The notes: generated from the letters alone by a model not told the origin. Shown: positions 50,961 to 59,439, counted from the first letter of the stretch. The stretch: 64,000 nt of DNA from Bradyrhizobium sp. SSBR45G (GCF_030159255.1 NZ_BSCT01000007.1:186001-250000), one strand, 5' to 3'. Numbers and translations are program-made.

Positions 50961-51560
50961 CTAACGGTCCGTGCGTTGGACTGATCGCGCCGCATGGTTA
51001 TGCTGCCTGCCGACACGGTCTGTGGAAAAACCGTACACCACGGCCAATCGATCCAGACATTCCTTGAAGCGGCGTGCGAAATAGTCGTTCCAGCGCTGGC
51101 TGACCAGTCCGCGCTTCTGCCCGACCAGTTCCATCGTCAGACCATGCACCAGGACGTCGTGGGTGATCGCCGCTCCATCCGCACCGAGCTCGCGCTCGGC
51201 CCGGTTCAGCCGCAGCACAGCCTGTCTCTGGCCTTCGGTGACCGGCTCGCGGCCGCGCGCGCCGTCGACATGCTCGCGCGAGGGATCGATCGCCTGCGGG
51301 CCGCGCTCGGCCCGCTCCCAATCGTTCTGGAACGCCCGTCCGGCCCGGTACTGGGCGTCGTCGAGCTGCTTGTGCGCATGCAGCCGGCCCAGCGGGTCGT
51401 TGCGGACCGAGCGCAGCGCAACGATCTTCTCGCCCGGCTCGAGCGCCAACGGATCGTCGATCTCGACCGGGACCACGTCGGCGTTCCGAGGCCGCTCGTG
51501 AGCGCGGCTGTCATGTGTCTTGGGCATGCGGGAGGGCTTGCTGCGTCGGGGGCGCGCCAT
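50961..51560 (-). CDS. DUF6456-like protein, phage-flavoured
   Basis: 199 residues from MARPRRSKPSRMPKTHDSRAHERPRNADVVPVEIDDPLAL with GGAG before the ATG. The core ALRSVRNDPLGRLHAHKQLDDAQYRAGRAFQNDWERAERGPQAIDPSREHVDGARGR in blocks, then RLNRAERELGADGAAI, resembles the DUF6456 domain found in prophages and regulatory proteins of Rhizobiales. It is downstream of gcrA on the same strand, so the two may be co-transcribed. Function is not established. Confidence 0.65.
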   Translation of the reverse strand: MARPRRSKPSRMPKTHDSRAHERPRNADVVPVEIDDPLALEPGEKIVALRSVRNDPLGRLHAHKQLDDAQYRAGRAFQNDWERAERGPQAIDPSREHVDGARGREPVTEGQRQAVLRLNRAERELGADGAAITHDVLVHGLTMELVGQKRGLVSQRWNDYFARRFKECLDRLAVVYGFSTDRVGRQHNHAARSVQRTDR

Positions 51561-51613
51561 GTCTCGTCTCCGGAAAATGGGAGGGGGTCAGGTTTGGTCG
51601 GGTTCGCGGCGCG

Positions 51614-52162
51614 CTACGCGGCCGCGACCAGCCGCAGGATCAAAGGGCCGGCTGGACGGACGGCGGTCTCCTCGGGCGGAGTCCGCGTCAGATGATGATG
51701 CGGGGTGCAGTAGCAGGAGCCCGCCTGGCGCGGATGGCCGCAGAACGTGATCGGGTCGTCGTCGCGGTCGCCGCCATAGGGGTAGCGGCAATCGTTGGGC
51801 GCGAGCTGCTCGAACGACAGCAGACGCGGGCTGATGCCGACCGCGCGCAGCTCGACCCGCGGGGCGGCCTTGGGAGAAGCAGACTTGGATTGCGGCGGCG
51901 CGACCTGCCGCGCGCCGGCCGCCGGGCTCCTCCGCCCGGTTCCAGCCGCCGCAGACATCCGCCTGGGCCCGGACAGGGCGGTTTTCGGCGCGGCGGGCGC
52001 CGCGAGCCCGATGCGCTTGCCGCGACCGAGCGTCGCATTGCGCGTATAGGCCGTGCCGAACTGCGCATTGAGGGCGCGCGCGATCTCGGCATAGGAGAGC
52101 CCCTTGGCATGGAGCTCGCTCAGCATCTTGGAATGTTCATCTGGCCAATCGGTGGACTGCAT
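51614..52162 (-). CDS. gcrA: GcrA-family cell-cycle regulator
   Basis: 182 residues from MQSTDWPDEHSKMLSELHAKGLSYAEIARALNAQFGTAYTRNATLGRGKRIGL, the GcrA DNA-binding N-terminus. A Pro/Ala/Ser-rich linker follows. The conserved C-terminal sigma-binding domain has CRYPYGGDRDDDPITFCGHPRQAGSCYCTPHHHL. GcrA binds sigma-70 and m6A-marked GANTC sites to control cell-cycle genes in Caulobacter-type alphaproteobacteria. Because of its location beside a phage-type repressor it could be a phage-carried or accessory paralogue rather than the main copy. It diverges from that repressor. Confidence 0.8.
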   Translation of the reverse strand: MQSTDWPDEHSKMLSELHAKGLSYAEIARALNAQFGTAYTRNATLGRGKRIGLAAPAAPKTALSGPRRMSAAAGTGRRSPAAGARQVAPPQSKSASPKAAPRVELRAVGISPRLLSFEQLAPNDCRYPYGGDRDDDPITFCGHPRQAGSCYCTPHHHLTRTPPEETAVRPAGPLILRLVAAA

Positions 52163-52212
52163 TCTCGCCTCTTTCTTCGGGATCGGGCCGACGGCTCTTG
52201 CCCGACGGCTCA

Positions 52213-52303
52213 ATTTCCGTTATTCCGAAGAAAAAGTCAAGCTTGAGTTCTGATTATTCGAAACATATACTCGTTTCCGAGATTCGCAAGAGAGGTCAAA
52301 ACC
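52213..52303. promoter_or_regulatory. AT-rich divergent regulatory region of gcrA and the S24 repressor
   Basis: The stretch contains repeated motifs of the form TTATTC(C)GAA (for example TTATTCCGAAGAAA and TTATTCGAAACATA) and CGTTTCCGAG. These are candidate operators of the S24 repressor. The site assignment is by eye only. Confidence 0.4.
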
Positions 52304-52921
52304 ATGTTGGACGTCGCCATGATCGAGCGTGCACTCGAGAAGCCAGGAAAGACCAAGGGAGGGCTGGCCCGCGCCATGGGCGTGCGGCCCGGCGCCGTCT
52401 CCGAGATCCTCGGAGGCCAGCGCCTGATCAAGGCCGCCGAGATCCCGCTGATCACCGAATACCTGGAGCTGAACTCCGTCCCCATCATGGGACGCGTCGG
52501 CGCCGGCTCGGTGATCGAGCCGGATTACGAGCAGGTCCCGCTCGAGGGCCTGGGCGAGGTCGCCCTGCCCTTCCCGATCTCCGAAGAGACCCTCGCCTTC
52601 GAGGTGACGGGTGATTCGATGCTGCCGAAATACGAGAACGGCGACGTGATCGTCGTCTATCGCGAGCAGCGCCACCCGCTGTCGAGCTTCTACGGCGAGG
52701 AGGCCGTGGTGCGCCTCAAGTCCGGCGAGCGCTACCTGAAGACCATCGAGCGCGGCAAATCGCCATCCGTGGTCAATCTGAAGAGCTTCAATGCCAAGCC
52801 GATCGTCGGCGTCAAGCTGGACTGGATCGGCGAGATCTTCGTGACGCTGCCGCGCGGCCAGATCTCGCGGATCCGCGCCAAGGCGGCGGCGAAGTCGCGG
52901 GCCCGCGCGGCGAACAAGTGA
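52304..52921 (+). CDS. XRE-S24 repressor-like transcription regulator
   Basis: 205 residues. An XRE-type helix-turn-helix (about 10-50, KTKGGLARAMGVRPGAVSEIL) is followed by an S24/LexA-type peptidase domain: GRVGAGSVIEP with possible cleavage between Ala67 and Gly68, Ser105 in VTGDSMLP, and Lys145 in ERYLKTI as candidate dyad. Such proteins are cI-like repressors that can self-cleave in the SOS response. It diverges from gcrA. AT-rich operator-like sequences lie between them. It may be a chromosomal leftover of an old prophage. Confidence 0.85.
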   Translation: MLDVAMIERALEKPGKTKGGLARAMGVRPGAVSEILGGQRLIKAAEIPLITEYLELNSVPIMGRVGAGSVIEPDYEQVPLEGLGEVALPFPISEETLAFEVTGDSMLPKYENGDVIVVYREQRHPLSSFYGEEAVVRLKSGERYLKTIERGKSPSVVNLKSFNAKPIVGVKLDWIGEIFVTLPRGQISRIRAKAAAKSRARAANK

Positions 52922-52992
52922 GACGCCGGGGCATGGTCGAGAGGATGCCGAGGCGCCTCTCGTCATGCCCCCGCGCCCGGCCCGAATTCGCC

Positions 52993-53021
52993 TTGACATT
53001 TTTCTGATTTACAGAAATAAT
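52993..53021 (+). promoter_or_regulatory. Sigma-70 promoter with overlapping dyad
   Basis: TTGACA and AATAAT are separated by exactly 17 nt. A 17-bp dyad (TTTCTG-ATTTA-CAGAAA, 53001-53017) fills the spacer and would block polymerase when bound. Its position rules out the ATG at 53020 as a start. Confidence 0.65.
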
Positions 53022-53058
53022 GGCGCGACAACAGTCAGCCGAAGGCGAACTGGCGCAC

Positions 53059-53334
53059 ATGCAGTACTTCGTCGTGATGATCGACTACGGCCGCCGCGGA
53101 CGCGAGGCCGTGGTCGATCCCGAAATGACCCGGCGCGACGTCGTCGCGCGCATCGCGTCGGGCGAATATGCCAACATCAGCTTCATCCACGAGATCGCCG
53201 GCCATTCGGTCGCAGACATCACGGCCGACCTGCTGTCCGAGGCCAGGCTGCCGGAGATCATCGGCGCAGACGTCGATCGTCAGGCGGGGCGGTTCGACCA
53301 TCTCCGAGACCTCCGCAAGCACGAGCGGGCCTGA
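53059..53334 (+). CDS. Small hypothetical protein
   Basis: 91 residues from MQYFVVMIDYGRRGREAVVDPEMTRRDVVARIASGEYANISFIHEI, compact alpha/beta. The ATG at 53059 is chosen because a TTGACA-N17-AATAAT promoter ends at 53021. No family is recognised. It faces the quinone oxidoreductase gene, with a bidirectional hairpin between them. Confidence 0.6.
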   Translation: MQYFVVMIDYGRRGREAVVDPEMTRRDVVARIASGEYANISFIHEIAGHSVADITADLLSEARLPEIIGADVDRQAGRFDHLRDLRKHERA

Positions 53335-53379
53335 GGTCGGCCCGCCGCTGTCTGCTTCGGACGGGGTGGCGATCAGGAG

Positions 53380-53407
53380 GGTTGGCCGGCCGCCTGTCCG
53401 GCCAACC
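53380..53407. terminator. Bidirectional GC-rich hairpin
   Basis: GGTTGGCCGG and CCGGCCAACC form a 10-bp perfect stem around an 8-nt loop, between convergent genes. U-tracts are weak on both sides. Confidence 0.55.
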
Positions 53408-53430
53408 TCTGCTGCCGTTACTGGACCTAA

Positions 53431-54405
53431 TCAGACCAGAAGAACGGTGGATCCGGTCGTCTTGCGCGCCGCGAGATCGGCGTGAGCCCGCGCCGCCTCC
53501 TTGAGGGGGTAGGTCTGATTGACCTCGATCTTCACCGCCCCCGACTTGACGACGTCGAACAGCTCGTTGGCCATCGCGACCAGGCTTTCGCGCTTGGCGG
53601 CGTAGGTGAACAGCGTCGGCCGGGTCACGAACAGCGAGCCCTTCTGCGCGAGCAGCCCGAGATTGAGCGGATCGACCGTGCCCGAGGACTGGCCGAACAG
53701 CACCGCGTAGCCGAGCGGCGCCAGGCAATCGAGCGATTTCAGGAAGGTGTCCTTGCCGACGGAATCATAGACCACCGGCACCTTCTTGCCGCCGGTGATC
53801 TCGTTGACGCGCGCAACGAAATCCTCGCGGGAGTACACGATCGTGTGCTCGCAGCCATGGGCCTTGGCCAGTCGCGCCTTGTCGTCGCTCGAGATCGTGC
53901 CGATGACGCTGACGCCGAGATGCTTGGCCCACTGGCTCAGGATCAGGCCGACACCACCGGCGGCGGCATGCAGCAGAATGGTCTGGCCCGCCGTGACGCG
54001 GTAGGTCTGCCGGATCAGGTACTGCGCCGTCAGGCCCTTCAGCATCATCGCCGCGGCCGTCTTGTCATCGATCTCGTCAGGCAGCTTCAGCAGCAGCGCG
54101 GCCGGCATCAGTCGCGCCTCGGAATAGGCGCCGAGCGGCGACGAGCCATAGGCGACGCGGTCGCCGACCTTCAGGTCCGTCACCCCTTCCCCCACCTCCT
54201 CGACCACGCCGGCGCCCTCGCTGCCCAATCCGCTTGGAAGCTGGACCGCATACAGGCCCGACCGATTATAGATGTCGATGAAATTGAGACCGACCGCCGT
54301 GTGGCGGATGCGCGCCTCGCCCGGCCCCGGCTTGCCAACCTCGACCTGCTCCCAAGCGAGGACTTCCGGACCACCGGTTTTGTGGAAGCGAATGGCGTTC
54401 GTCAT
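53431..54405 (-). CDS. qor: Quinone oxidoreductase (zinc-independent MDR family)
   Basis: 324 residues from MTNAIRFHKTGGPEVLAWEQVEVGKPGPGEARIRHTAVGLNFIDIYNRSGLY. Motifs PSGLGSEGAGVVEEVG, the NADPH-binding AAAGGVGLILSQWAKHLG and the C-terminal ARAHADLAARKTTGSTVLLV are those of the Qor/zeta-crystallin type, without the catalytic zinc ligands of alcohol dehydrogenases. It reduces quinones by single electrons using NADPH. The start at 54405 fits the family. Confidence 0.92.
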   Translation of the reverse strand: MTNAIRFHKTGGPEVLAWEQVEVGKPGPGEARIRHTAVGLNFIDIYNRSGLYAVQLPSGLGSEGAGVVEEVGEGVTDLKVGDRVAYGSSPLGAYSEARLMPAALLLKLPDEIDDKTAAAMMLKGLTAQYLIRQTYRVTAGQTILLHAAAGGVGLILSQWAKHLGVSVIGTISSDDKARLAKAHGCEHTIVYSREDFVARVNEITGGKKVPVVYDSVGKDTFLKSLDCLAPLGYAVLFGQSSGTVDPLNLGLLAQKGSLFVTRPTLFTYAAKRESLVAMANELFDVVKSGAVKIEVNQTYPLKEAARAHADLAARKTTGSTVLLV

Positions 54406-54633
54406 GTGTTGTTCATCCTCCCTGCTCGACGACCAGGTCGCGCCGCTCTGTCGCGGTTGCTGTGCCTGCAACGGGCACATTCGCCATGGGGCGAACGAGG
54501 CCGGCTGATTTGGTAGCCGCTCCCGCCGCCGCTTGGCAACCGCCTTCAAGGCCTCCTGCTGCCGCCCCGTCGCTCCCCAGGAACCTCGTCAGCCCTTCCG
54601 GCGTTCACGGCCAAGAATGGAGGACCTGTCGCC

Positions 54634-54894
54634 ATGCCGCCCAAGAAATCCAGCGCCGTGGTCAGCCCGGCGCTTCTGCTCGAGCTCGCCTGTCACACCA
54701 TCATGGGCACCGCCCTCGGGCTCGGCTTTGCCTTCGTCCTGACCGAGGTCGATGCGTTCGGCATCTCAAGCCTGATCGCCCATAGCCTCGATCCGCATAT
54801 GACCTTCGTCGTTTTCGTCGGCACCTTCACCCTGGCATTCGCAGTCGGCGCGACGCTGACCGGGTTCGTGTTCACGATGACGCAAGAGAGGTAG
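54634..54894 (+). CDS. Small membrane protein
   Basis: 86 residues with two membrane helices: LLLELACHTIMGTALGLGFAFVLT (about 13-36) and MTFVVFVGTFTLAFAVGATLTGFVF (about 56-80). GGAGG precedes the ATG. No family is recognised with confidence, though similar short proteins are common in Bradyrhizobium. Confidence 0.65.
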   Translation: MPPKKSSAVVSPALLLELACHTIMGTALGLGFAFVLTEVDAFGISSLIAHSLDPHMTFVVFVGTFTLAFAVGATLTGFVFTMTQER

Positions 54895-55142
54895 TTCAGG
54901 CCGCGTCGACCGCCCGCGGCTCGCACAGCGTCCAAGCGCGCCGGATCTCTCGTCCGATCCGGCATTCTCGGCCAAAGGCTGTCACATGCACGTCGTGCAA
55001 AGGTTGCAGATGAGCAGCATTCGGATCGCGCGGAGACGAGAATGTCCGAACCATCGCGTGAGATTGCTCTGCTGTCGACGCGTGCGGACCGGCTGCCAGG
55101 ACACCGCATCGCGCGGCGCCTGCGCGCGACGGGCACGTCGCC

Positions 55143-55469
55143 ATGACGAGCGGCTGGTTCGCATTGCTCGCCGCAGGCCTGCTCGAAATCATCTGGGCGC
55201 TCGGCCTCAAGCACTCCGACGGGCTGACCCGCTTCTGGCCGAGCCTCGGGACGATCGTCGCGATCCTGCTCAGCTTTGCGATGATGTCGCTCGCCCTGCG
55301 ATCACTGCCCTTTGGCACCGCCTACGCCGTGTGGACAGGAATTGGCGCCGCCGGAAGCATCGTCGTCGGCATGTTTCTGTACAGCGAGCCGGCAGACCCG
55401 GTCCGGCTGCTATGCCTGACGCTGATCATTGCCGGCATGGTGGGGCTCAAGTTGAACTCGCCGGTCTGA
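55143..55469 (+). CDS. sugE: SMR-family transporter, SugE type
   Basis: 108 residues with four membrane helices. The first helix has the essential Glu in GLLEIIWALGLK, and SLPFGTAYAVWTGIGAAGSIVVGM is the SMR signature. SugE/Gdx-type proteins export guanidinium or quaternary ammonium ions. No guanidine riboswitch is recognisable upstream. The 3' end overlaps the convergent LPG-synthase-like gene by 60 bp. The ribosome-binding site is poor; a short hairpin lies just before the ATG. Confidence 0.88.
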   Translation: MTSGWFALLAAGLLEIIWALGLKHSDGLTRFWPSLGTIVAILLSFAMMSLALRSLPFGTAYAVWTGIGAAGSIVVGMFLYSEPADPVRLLCLTLIIAGMVGLKLNSPV

Positions 55470-56444
55470 CCGCCCCGTCATCCTGTGCCAGCTTCGTCGC
55501 AGCTCGATGCTGCCGAACAGCGCCAGCGACAACACGAAAGGAGTCAAGTGATAGAGAACGCGAAAGATCAGCAGCGCGGCAAGCAGGCCGTCCTGATCAT
55601 CACCGCCGAGGCCGAGCAGGATCGTCGCATCGAAAAGTCCGATGCCGGCCGGTGCGTGGCTGGCGAATCCAAGCAGGGTCGCAGCGATGAACACCGCCAT
55701 GAGCCGGACCGGGTCGATGCCGAGCTCGGCCGGAATCAGCACATACATGGCAAGCGCAGCGGAGCTGAGATCGAACAGCCCGATCAGGATCTGCAGCAAC
55801 ACGTTCGGCCCGGACGGCAGACGCACCGGCCATCGCCGGCTGCATCGTCCTGGCCAGCTCCAGACGACGAACGCGACGATGCCGGACAGCAGCACTGCCG
55901 CGATCAGTCGATTGAGCGCCGGCGGCCAGTACTCCACCCAGCCGAACGCATCGGGATCAATCATCAGGCTCAGACCAAGGGCCGTCAGATTGCCGAGCCA
56001 GAACGTCAAGCCGGTGAGGAAGCTGATCTTCGCGATGTCCATCGCGCCGAGCTTATAGGGGGCATAGATCCGGTATCGAACCAGAGGAGAGATCAGCGCG
56101 ACGGCACCGATGCCATGTGCGATCGGATAGCTGGTGAAACTGCCGAGAACCGCAGCGCGAAACGGGATGTCGTCGCGACCAATCGTGCGCAACGCGAAAA
56201 GATCATAGAGCGACAGGCTGGCGTAGGAGAGCGTCACCAGCGCCAATGCGACGGCGATGAGCTTCGGATCGGTCGCCTGCGCGATCGATATCACATGTCC
56301 GACGTCGAGCTTCTTCACCGTCCGCGTGAGCACGGCGACTGCGATCGCAGCGATGACAAGGCTCAACGTCAATCCTGCAAGACCCCGCACCAACGCTCTG
56401 CGCTTCAGCTGCGGCGGCGGTCGATCATCTTTCAGCACAGCCAT
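55410..56444 (-). CDS. UPF0104/LPG-synthase-TM-like integral membrane protein
   Basis: 344 residues with about eight membrane helices. The segments YDLFALRTIGRDDIPFRAAVLGSFTSYPIAHGIG, GFASHAPAGIGLFDATILLGLG and FRVLYHLTPFVLSLALFG are typical of the UPF0104/lysylphosphatidylglycerol synthase transmembrane family (flippase-like part). The soluble synthase domain of MprF is missing, so lipid flipping or an unknown membrane role is likely. It overlaps sugE tail to tail. Confidence 0.8.
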   Translation of the reverse strand: MAVLKDDRPPPQLKRRALVRGLAGLTLSLVIAAIAVAVLTRTVKKLDVGHVISIAQATDPKLIAVALALVTLSYASLSLYDLFALRTIGRDDIPFRAAVLGSFTSYPIAHGIGAVALISPLVRYRIYAPYKLGAMDIAKISFLTGLTFWLGNLTALGLSLMIDPDAFGWVEYWPPALNRLIAAVLLSGIVAFVVWSWPGRCSRRWPVRLPSGPNVLLQILIGLFDLSSAALAMYVLIPAELGIDPVRLMAVFIAATLLGFASHAPAGIGLFDATILLGLGGDDQDGLLAALLIFRVLYHLTPFVLSLALFGSIELRRSWHRMTGRSDRRVQLEPHHAGNDQRQA

Positions 56445-56558
56445 TCAGCGGATCTTTTCGCGGCGAAGCAGTGCGCGCCGGCGGATTCGAGCGGGATGAT
56501 GGCGCCGTTTGACACGCTGATGTGACAGCTGCGTTACCGTTCCGCGCACATGCGCGTC

Positions 56559-56574
56559 TTAAGCCACCATTAAC
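56559..56574. promoter_or_regulatory. CtrA-type box
   Basis: TTAAGCCACCATTAAC matches TTAA-N7-TTAAC, the CtrA consensus. It lies 115 bp before the start of the LPG-synthase-like gene and about 200 bp before the gene at 56772. Which gene it serves is unclear. Confidence 0.45.
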
Positions 56575-56771
56575 CACGCGCGAGCTGCATGGTGCAGCGC
56601 GAGGCCGCAGTCCACGCCGCATCACGAATTGCGGATCATTCAAATTTGAATTAAGCGCAGCGTCCATCGCGCGTAATGAGGATGAGCCGTATCACTACGG
56701 ATGCACGACGGTCGCATCTTCGTCACGCTGTCTTCCTAAGACGTGCGCACGACAACAATGATCGAGGCAAC

Positions 56772-56990
56772 ATGAACGCGGAAACCGATCACGAGCTCAC
56801 GCCGGATCAATGGGAGACGCTCAAGGCGCTCCGCGGTCCGCGCGACGGCCGCAGGCCGAACAGCGTCATCGTCGGCCAGCTCATTGCGCTTGGGCTGGCC
56901 GTCATCAGCGATGGACCAGCGGAACTCACGCCGGAGGGACGAACAGTCCTTATCCGCGGCTCTTCGCGCCTGCTCGACGTTGCGGCCTGA
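56772..56990 (+). CDS. Small hypothetical protein
   Basis: 72 residues from MNAETDHELTPDQWETLKALRGPRDGRRPNSVIVGQLIALGLAVISDGPAELTPEGRTVL, with a winged-helix-like pattern (helix, QLIALGLAV, beta hairpin). GAGGC precedes the ATG. Such short HTH-like proteins are common in Bradyrhizobium; a DNA-binding role is only a guess. Confidence 0.6.
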   Translation: MNAETDHELTPDQWETLKALRGPRDGRRPNSVIVGQLIALGLAVISDGPAELTPEGRTVLIRGSSRLLDVAA

Positions 56991-57035
56991 TCGGATGCGG
57001 CCGTCTGCGTCCGCCGAGAGGCAGCAGGTCGTCAG

Positions 57036-57647
57036 TCACCACATCGACTTCCGCGCGCGCTCAGGCCATTCGCGGTCGTACTCCGCCCCGTCGACGGCGT
57101 TGGCCGTCATGGCGGCCAGGATCTGGCCAGGCGTCGGAATCTGTTTCGGATCGACGCGCTTGTCAGGGTTCCAGAGATCGGAACGAACGATCGCACGAGC
57201 GCATTGGAAATAGATTTCGTCGATCGTCATGACCAGCACGCTCCGCGGCAGCTTGCCTTCCATCCGGAACGTCTCGAGCAGATCCGCATCAGTGGACAGA
57301 TGGCCGCGGCCGTTCACGCGTAGCGTATTGCCCGATCCCGGGATCAGGAACAGCAAGGCGATGCGCGGGTCGCGCAGGATGTTGCGCAGCGAATCAACAC
57401 GATTGTTGCCGCGACGATCCGGCATCATCAGCGTCTTGTCGTCATGGATCCGAACGAAGCCGGGAAGGTCGCCACGGGGTGAACAGTCAAGTCCTTCAGG
57501 ACCGCACGTCGCGAGCGCGACGAAGGGCGACGTCTCGATCATCACGCGATAATGCGGCGTCACGCGGTCGGAGACTTTTGCCGTCGATGTCAGCCCGGTC
57601 TGGCCGTAGATCGCCTCGAGCTGCTCAATCGTGGTGATGATCGACAT
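57036..57647 (-). CDS. PPOX-family flavoprotein (MSMEG_1061-like)
   Basis: 203 residues from MSIITTIEQLEAIYGQTGLTSTAKVSDRVTPHY. An AGGAGG site lies 8 nt before the ATG. The pattern IETSPFVALATCGPEGLDCSPRGDLPGFVRIHDDKTLMMPDRRGNNRVDSLRNILRDPRIALLFLIPG in blocks identifies the FMN-binding pyridoxamine-phosphate-oxidase-like family. It overlaps the end of phnN by 23 bp and is thus the last gene of the C-P lyase operon. A role in redox or product processing is inferred only from position. Confidence 0.85.
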   Translation of the reverse strand: MSIITTIEQLEAIYGQTGLTSTAKVSDRVTPHYRVMIETSPFVALATCGPEGLDCSPRGDLPGFVRIHDDKTLMMPDRRGNNRVDSLRNILRDPRIALLFLIPGSGNTLRVNGRGHLSTDADLLETFRMEGKLPRSVLVMTIDEIYFQCARAIVRSDLWNPDKRVDPKQIPTPGQILAAMTANAVDGAEYDREWPERARKSMW

Positions 57648-58269
57648 CGTTCGCACCTCCTGTCACCGGGGCCAAGGCCCTGCCATCCGATCCCTTGATC
57701 ACCTCGATCAGCCTGCGTCCGTGGGGCGCGGGATCGCCGACATTGATGATCGTGACATCCGCCGTCACCGTCTCGCTGCTGACGGTCCGGTGAAGGCGTT
57801 CGCCAATGTCGGCGTCGCTTGGTCGATGCCGCTTGCCGAGACGTTCGGCGAGAACCTCCGCCGGTGCGGTGATGTTCACAACGACGACGTTGGCATAGTC
57901 GCGCCGCGCTGACGCAATGACCGTCCGCGACACGTTGACGACGACGGTACGGCCGGCTGCGATGTCGTCTCGGAGCTTGCGGGGCACACCATAGCGATGA
58001 CCGTGCGCGTCCCAATGCAGCGCGAACGCGCCAGCCGCGAGAGCCTCCCGGAATGCGGCCTCGCTCATCTCGAGATTGTCCTCGAAGGCCGAGGCTTCGC
58101 GGGTGACGACCCGCTGCGGAAACACGATATGGTCGTCGCCGGCGCATGCGGCCCGCGCGAGATTGAGCAGCGTGTCCTTGCCTGCACCGCTCGGCCCGAC
58201 CACGAGCACCAGCCGCCCGGGCCCCACTCGCTCGCGCTCGCTTCCAGGCACCGCCGATGCTCCGCTCAT
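57625..58269 (-). CDS. phnN: Ribose 1,5-bisphosphate phosphokinase
   Basis: 214 residues. The P-loop VVGPSGAGKDTLL (about 23-35), then FPQRVVTREAS and ALHWDAHGHRYGVPRKLRDDIAAG, VVVNVSRTVI are guanylate-kinase-like and typical of PhnN, which makes PRPP from ribose 1,5-bisphosphate at the end of the C-P lyase pathway. Start overlaps the phnM stop by 4 bp (ATGA). Confidence 0.92.
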   Translation of the reverse strand: MSGASAVPGSERERVGPGRLVLVVGPSGAGKDTLLNLARAACAGDDHIVFPQRVVTREASAFEDNLEMSEAAFREALAAGAFALHWDAHGHRYGVPRKLRDDIAAGRTVVVNVSRTVIASARRDYANVVVVNITAPAEVLAERLGKRHRPSDADIGERLHRTVSSETVTADVTIINVGDPAPHGRRLIEVIKGSDGRALAPVTGGANDVDHHHD

Positions 58270-59423
58270 GCCACCCGCAGTCCTTCCCGCCAGACACTCC
58301 GCACCACCGCGATATCGCCGGCGACATGAACGCGGATCAGATCGGCGCGCTTGCCGGCTGCGATCTCTCCGCGATCGAGAAGGCCGACGGCTTCGGCCGG
58401 CGCCTTCGTGACGGTCCGAACCGCTGCAGCTAGATCGATCGCCGGCACGCGCTGCGGCAGTTGCAGCGCGCCCATCAGCAGACTCGAGGGGACATAGTCC
58501 GACGAGAGAATGTCGAGCAGGCCCTCGCGCGCGAGGTCCACGGCGGCGATGTTCCCGGAATGCGAGCCACCGCGGACCACGTTGGGCGCCCCCATCAGGA
58601 TGCTGATGCCCGCGTCATGAAGTCCCCGCGCCGCCTCCATCGTGGTTGGAAACTCCGCGACGGCGATGCCGTCCTTGATCGCGTCGGCCACATTCTCGTC
58701 GGTGGTGTCGTCATGGCTGGCCAGCGGCACGTCATGCGTCTTTGCCAGCGCAACGATGTCGCGCATGTTCGCCGCCGCATAGGCCTGCTGATAGGCGAAG
58801 CGCCGCGCGAACATGACGTCGAGCTCGGCATCGGTCTTGCCGCCGCTCTTGCCGCGGTAATAGTCGCGAAGCTTGCCCTCGTCGCGAAACTGCCGCTGGC
58901 CCGGGGTATGATCCATCAGCGACATCAGCCGGACATCGGGGCGGCCTGCCAGCTGCCTCGCCTCCTCGACCACCGTCGGCATCGGCACCTCGCAGCGCAG
59001 ATGCAGGAAGTGGTCGGCCCGCAGCAGGCTTGCGTCGCGCGCCCGCGCAATCGCGTCCGCGAGTACATTGGCCTGACCGTCAACGCCTTCGGCGCCCTCC
59101 TCGCTCCAGACGCGGAGCGAATCCAGCACCGTCGTGATGCCGGCGGTCGCGAGCTGCCCGTCATAGGAAATCACCGCAGCGACCGGATCCCAGTAGACCT
59201 TCGGCCGCGGCACGAAATGCGCTTCGAGATGATCGGTATGCAGCTCGACAAGCCCCGGCATCAGCAGATCGCCGCCGGCGTCCAGGCTGCCGCCGGGCGC
59301 GGCCCCTTCGCCGATCCCGACGATCCGTCCTTCGGCGATCGCCACCCAGCCCTGCTCGATCACCCGGTCCGCGAGGACCACCCTGGCATTGCCTATGACG
59401 GTGTCGGACATGTTCGCGCTCAT
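58266..59423 (-). CDS. phnM: Alpha-D-ribose 1-methylphosphonate 5-triphosphate diphosphatase
   Basis: 385 residues, amidohydrolase fold. Metal-binding HTDHLEAHFVPRP and HDDTTDENV, with GDLLMPGLVELHTDH as the family start of the barrel. PhnM removes pyrophosphate from the triphosphate intermediate before the PhnJ step. It is 16 bp downstream of phnL and overlaps phnN. The second ATG, four codons in, is an alternative start. Confidence 0.93.
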   Translation of the reverse strand: MSANMSDTVIGNARVVLADRVIEQGWVAIAEGRIVGIGEGAAPGGSLDAGGDLLMPGLVELHTDHLEAHFVPRPKVYWDPVAAVISYDGQLATAGITTVLDSLRVWSEEGAEGVDGQANVLADAIARARDASLLRADHFLHLRCEVPMPTVVEEARQLAGRPDVRLMSLMDHTPGQRQFRDEGKLRDYYRGKSGGKTDAELDVMFARRFAYQQAYAAANMRDIVALAKTHDVPLASHDDTTDENVADAIKDGIAVAEFPTTMEAARGLHDAGISILMGAPNVVRGGSHSGNIAAVDLAREGLLDILSSDYVPSSLLMGALQLPQRVPAIDLAAAVRTVTKAPAEAVGLLDRGEIAAGKRADLIRVHVAGDIAVVRSVWREGLRVA

Positions 59424-59439
59424 CTGCTCATTCTGCCTT

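Noticed and set aside
54985..55142. Guanidine riboswitch upstream of sugE
   Set aside because: I looked for the paired ACGR-loop hairpins of the guanidine-II class and for guanidine-I/III motifs; only a short GC hairpin next to the ATG is seen.
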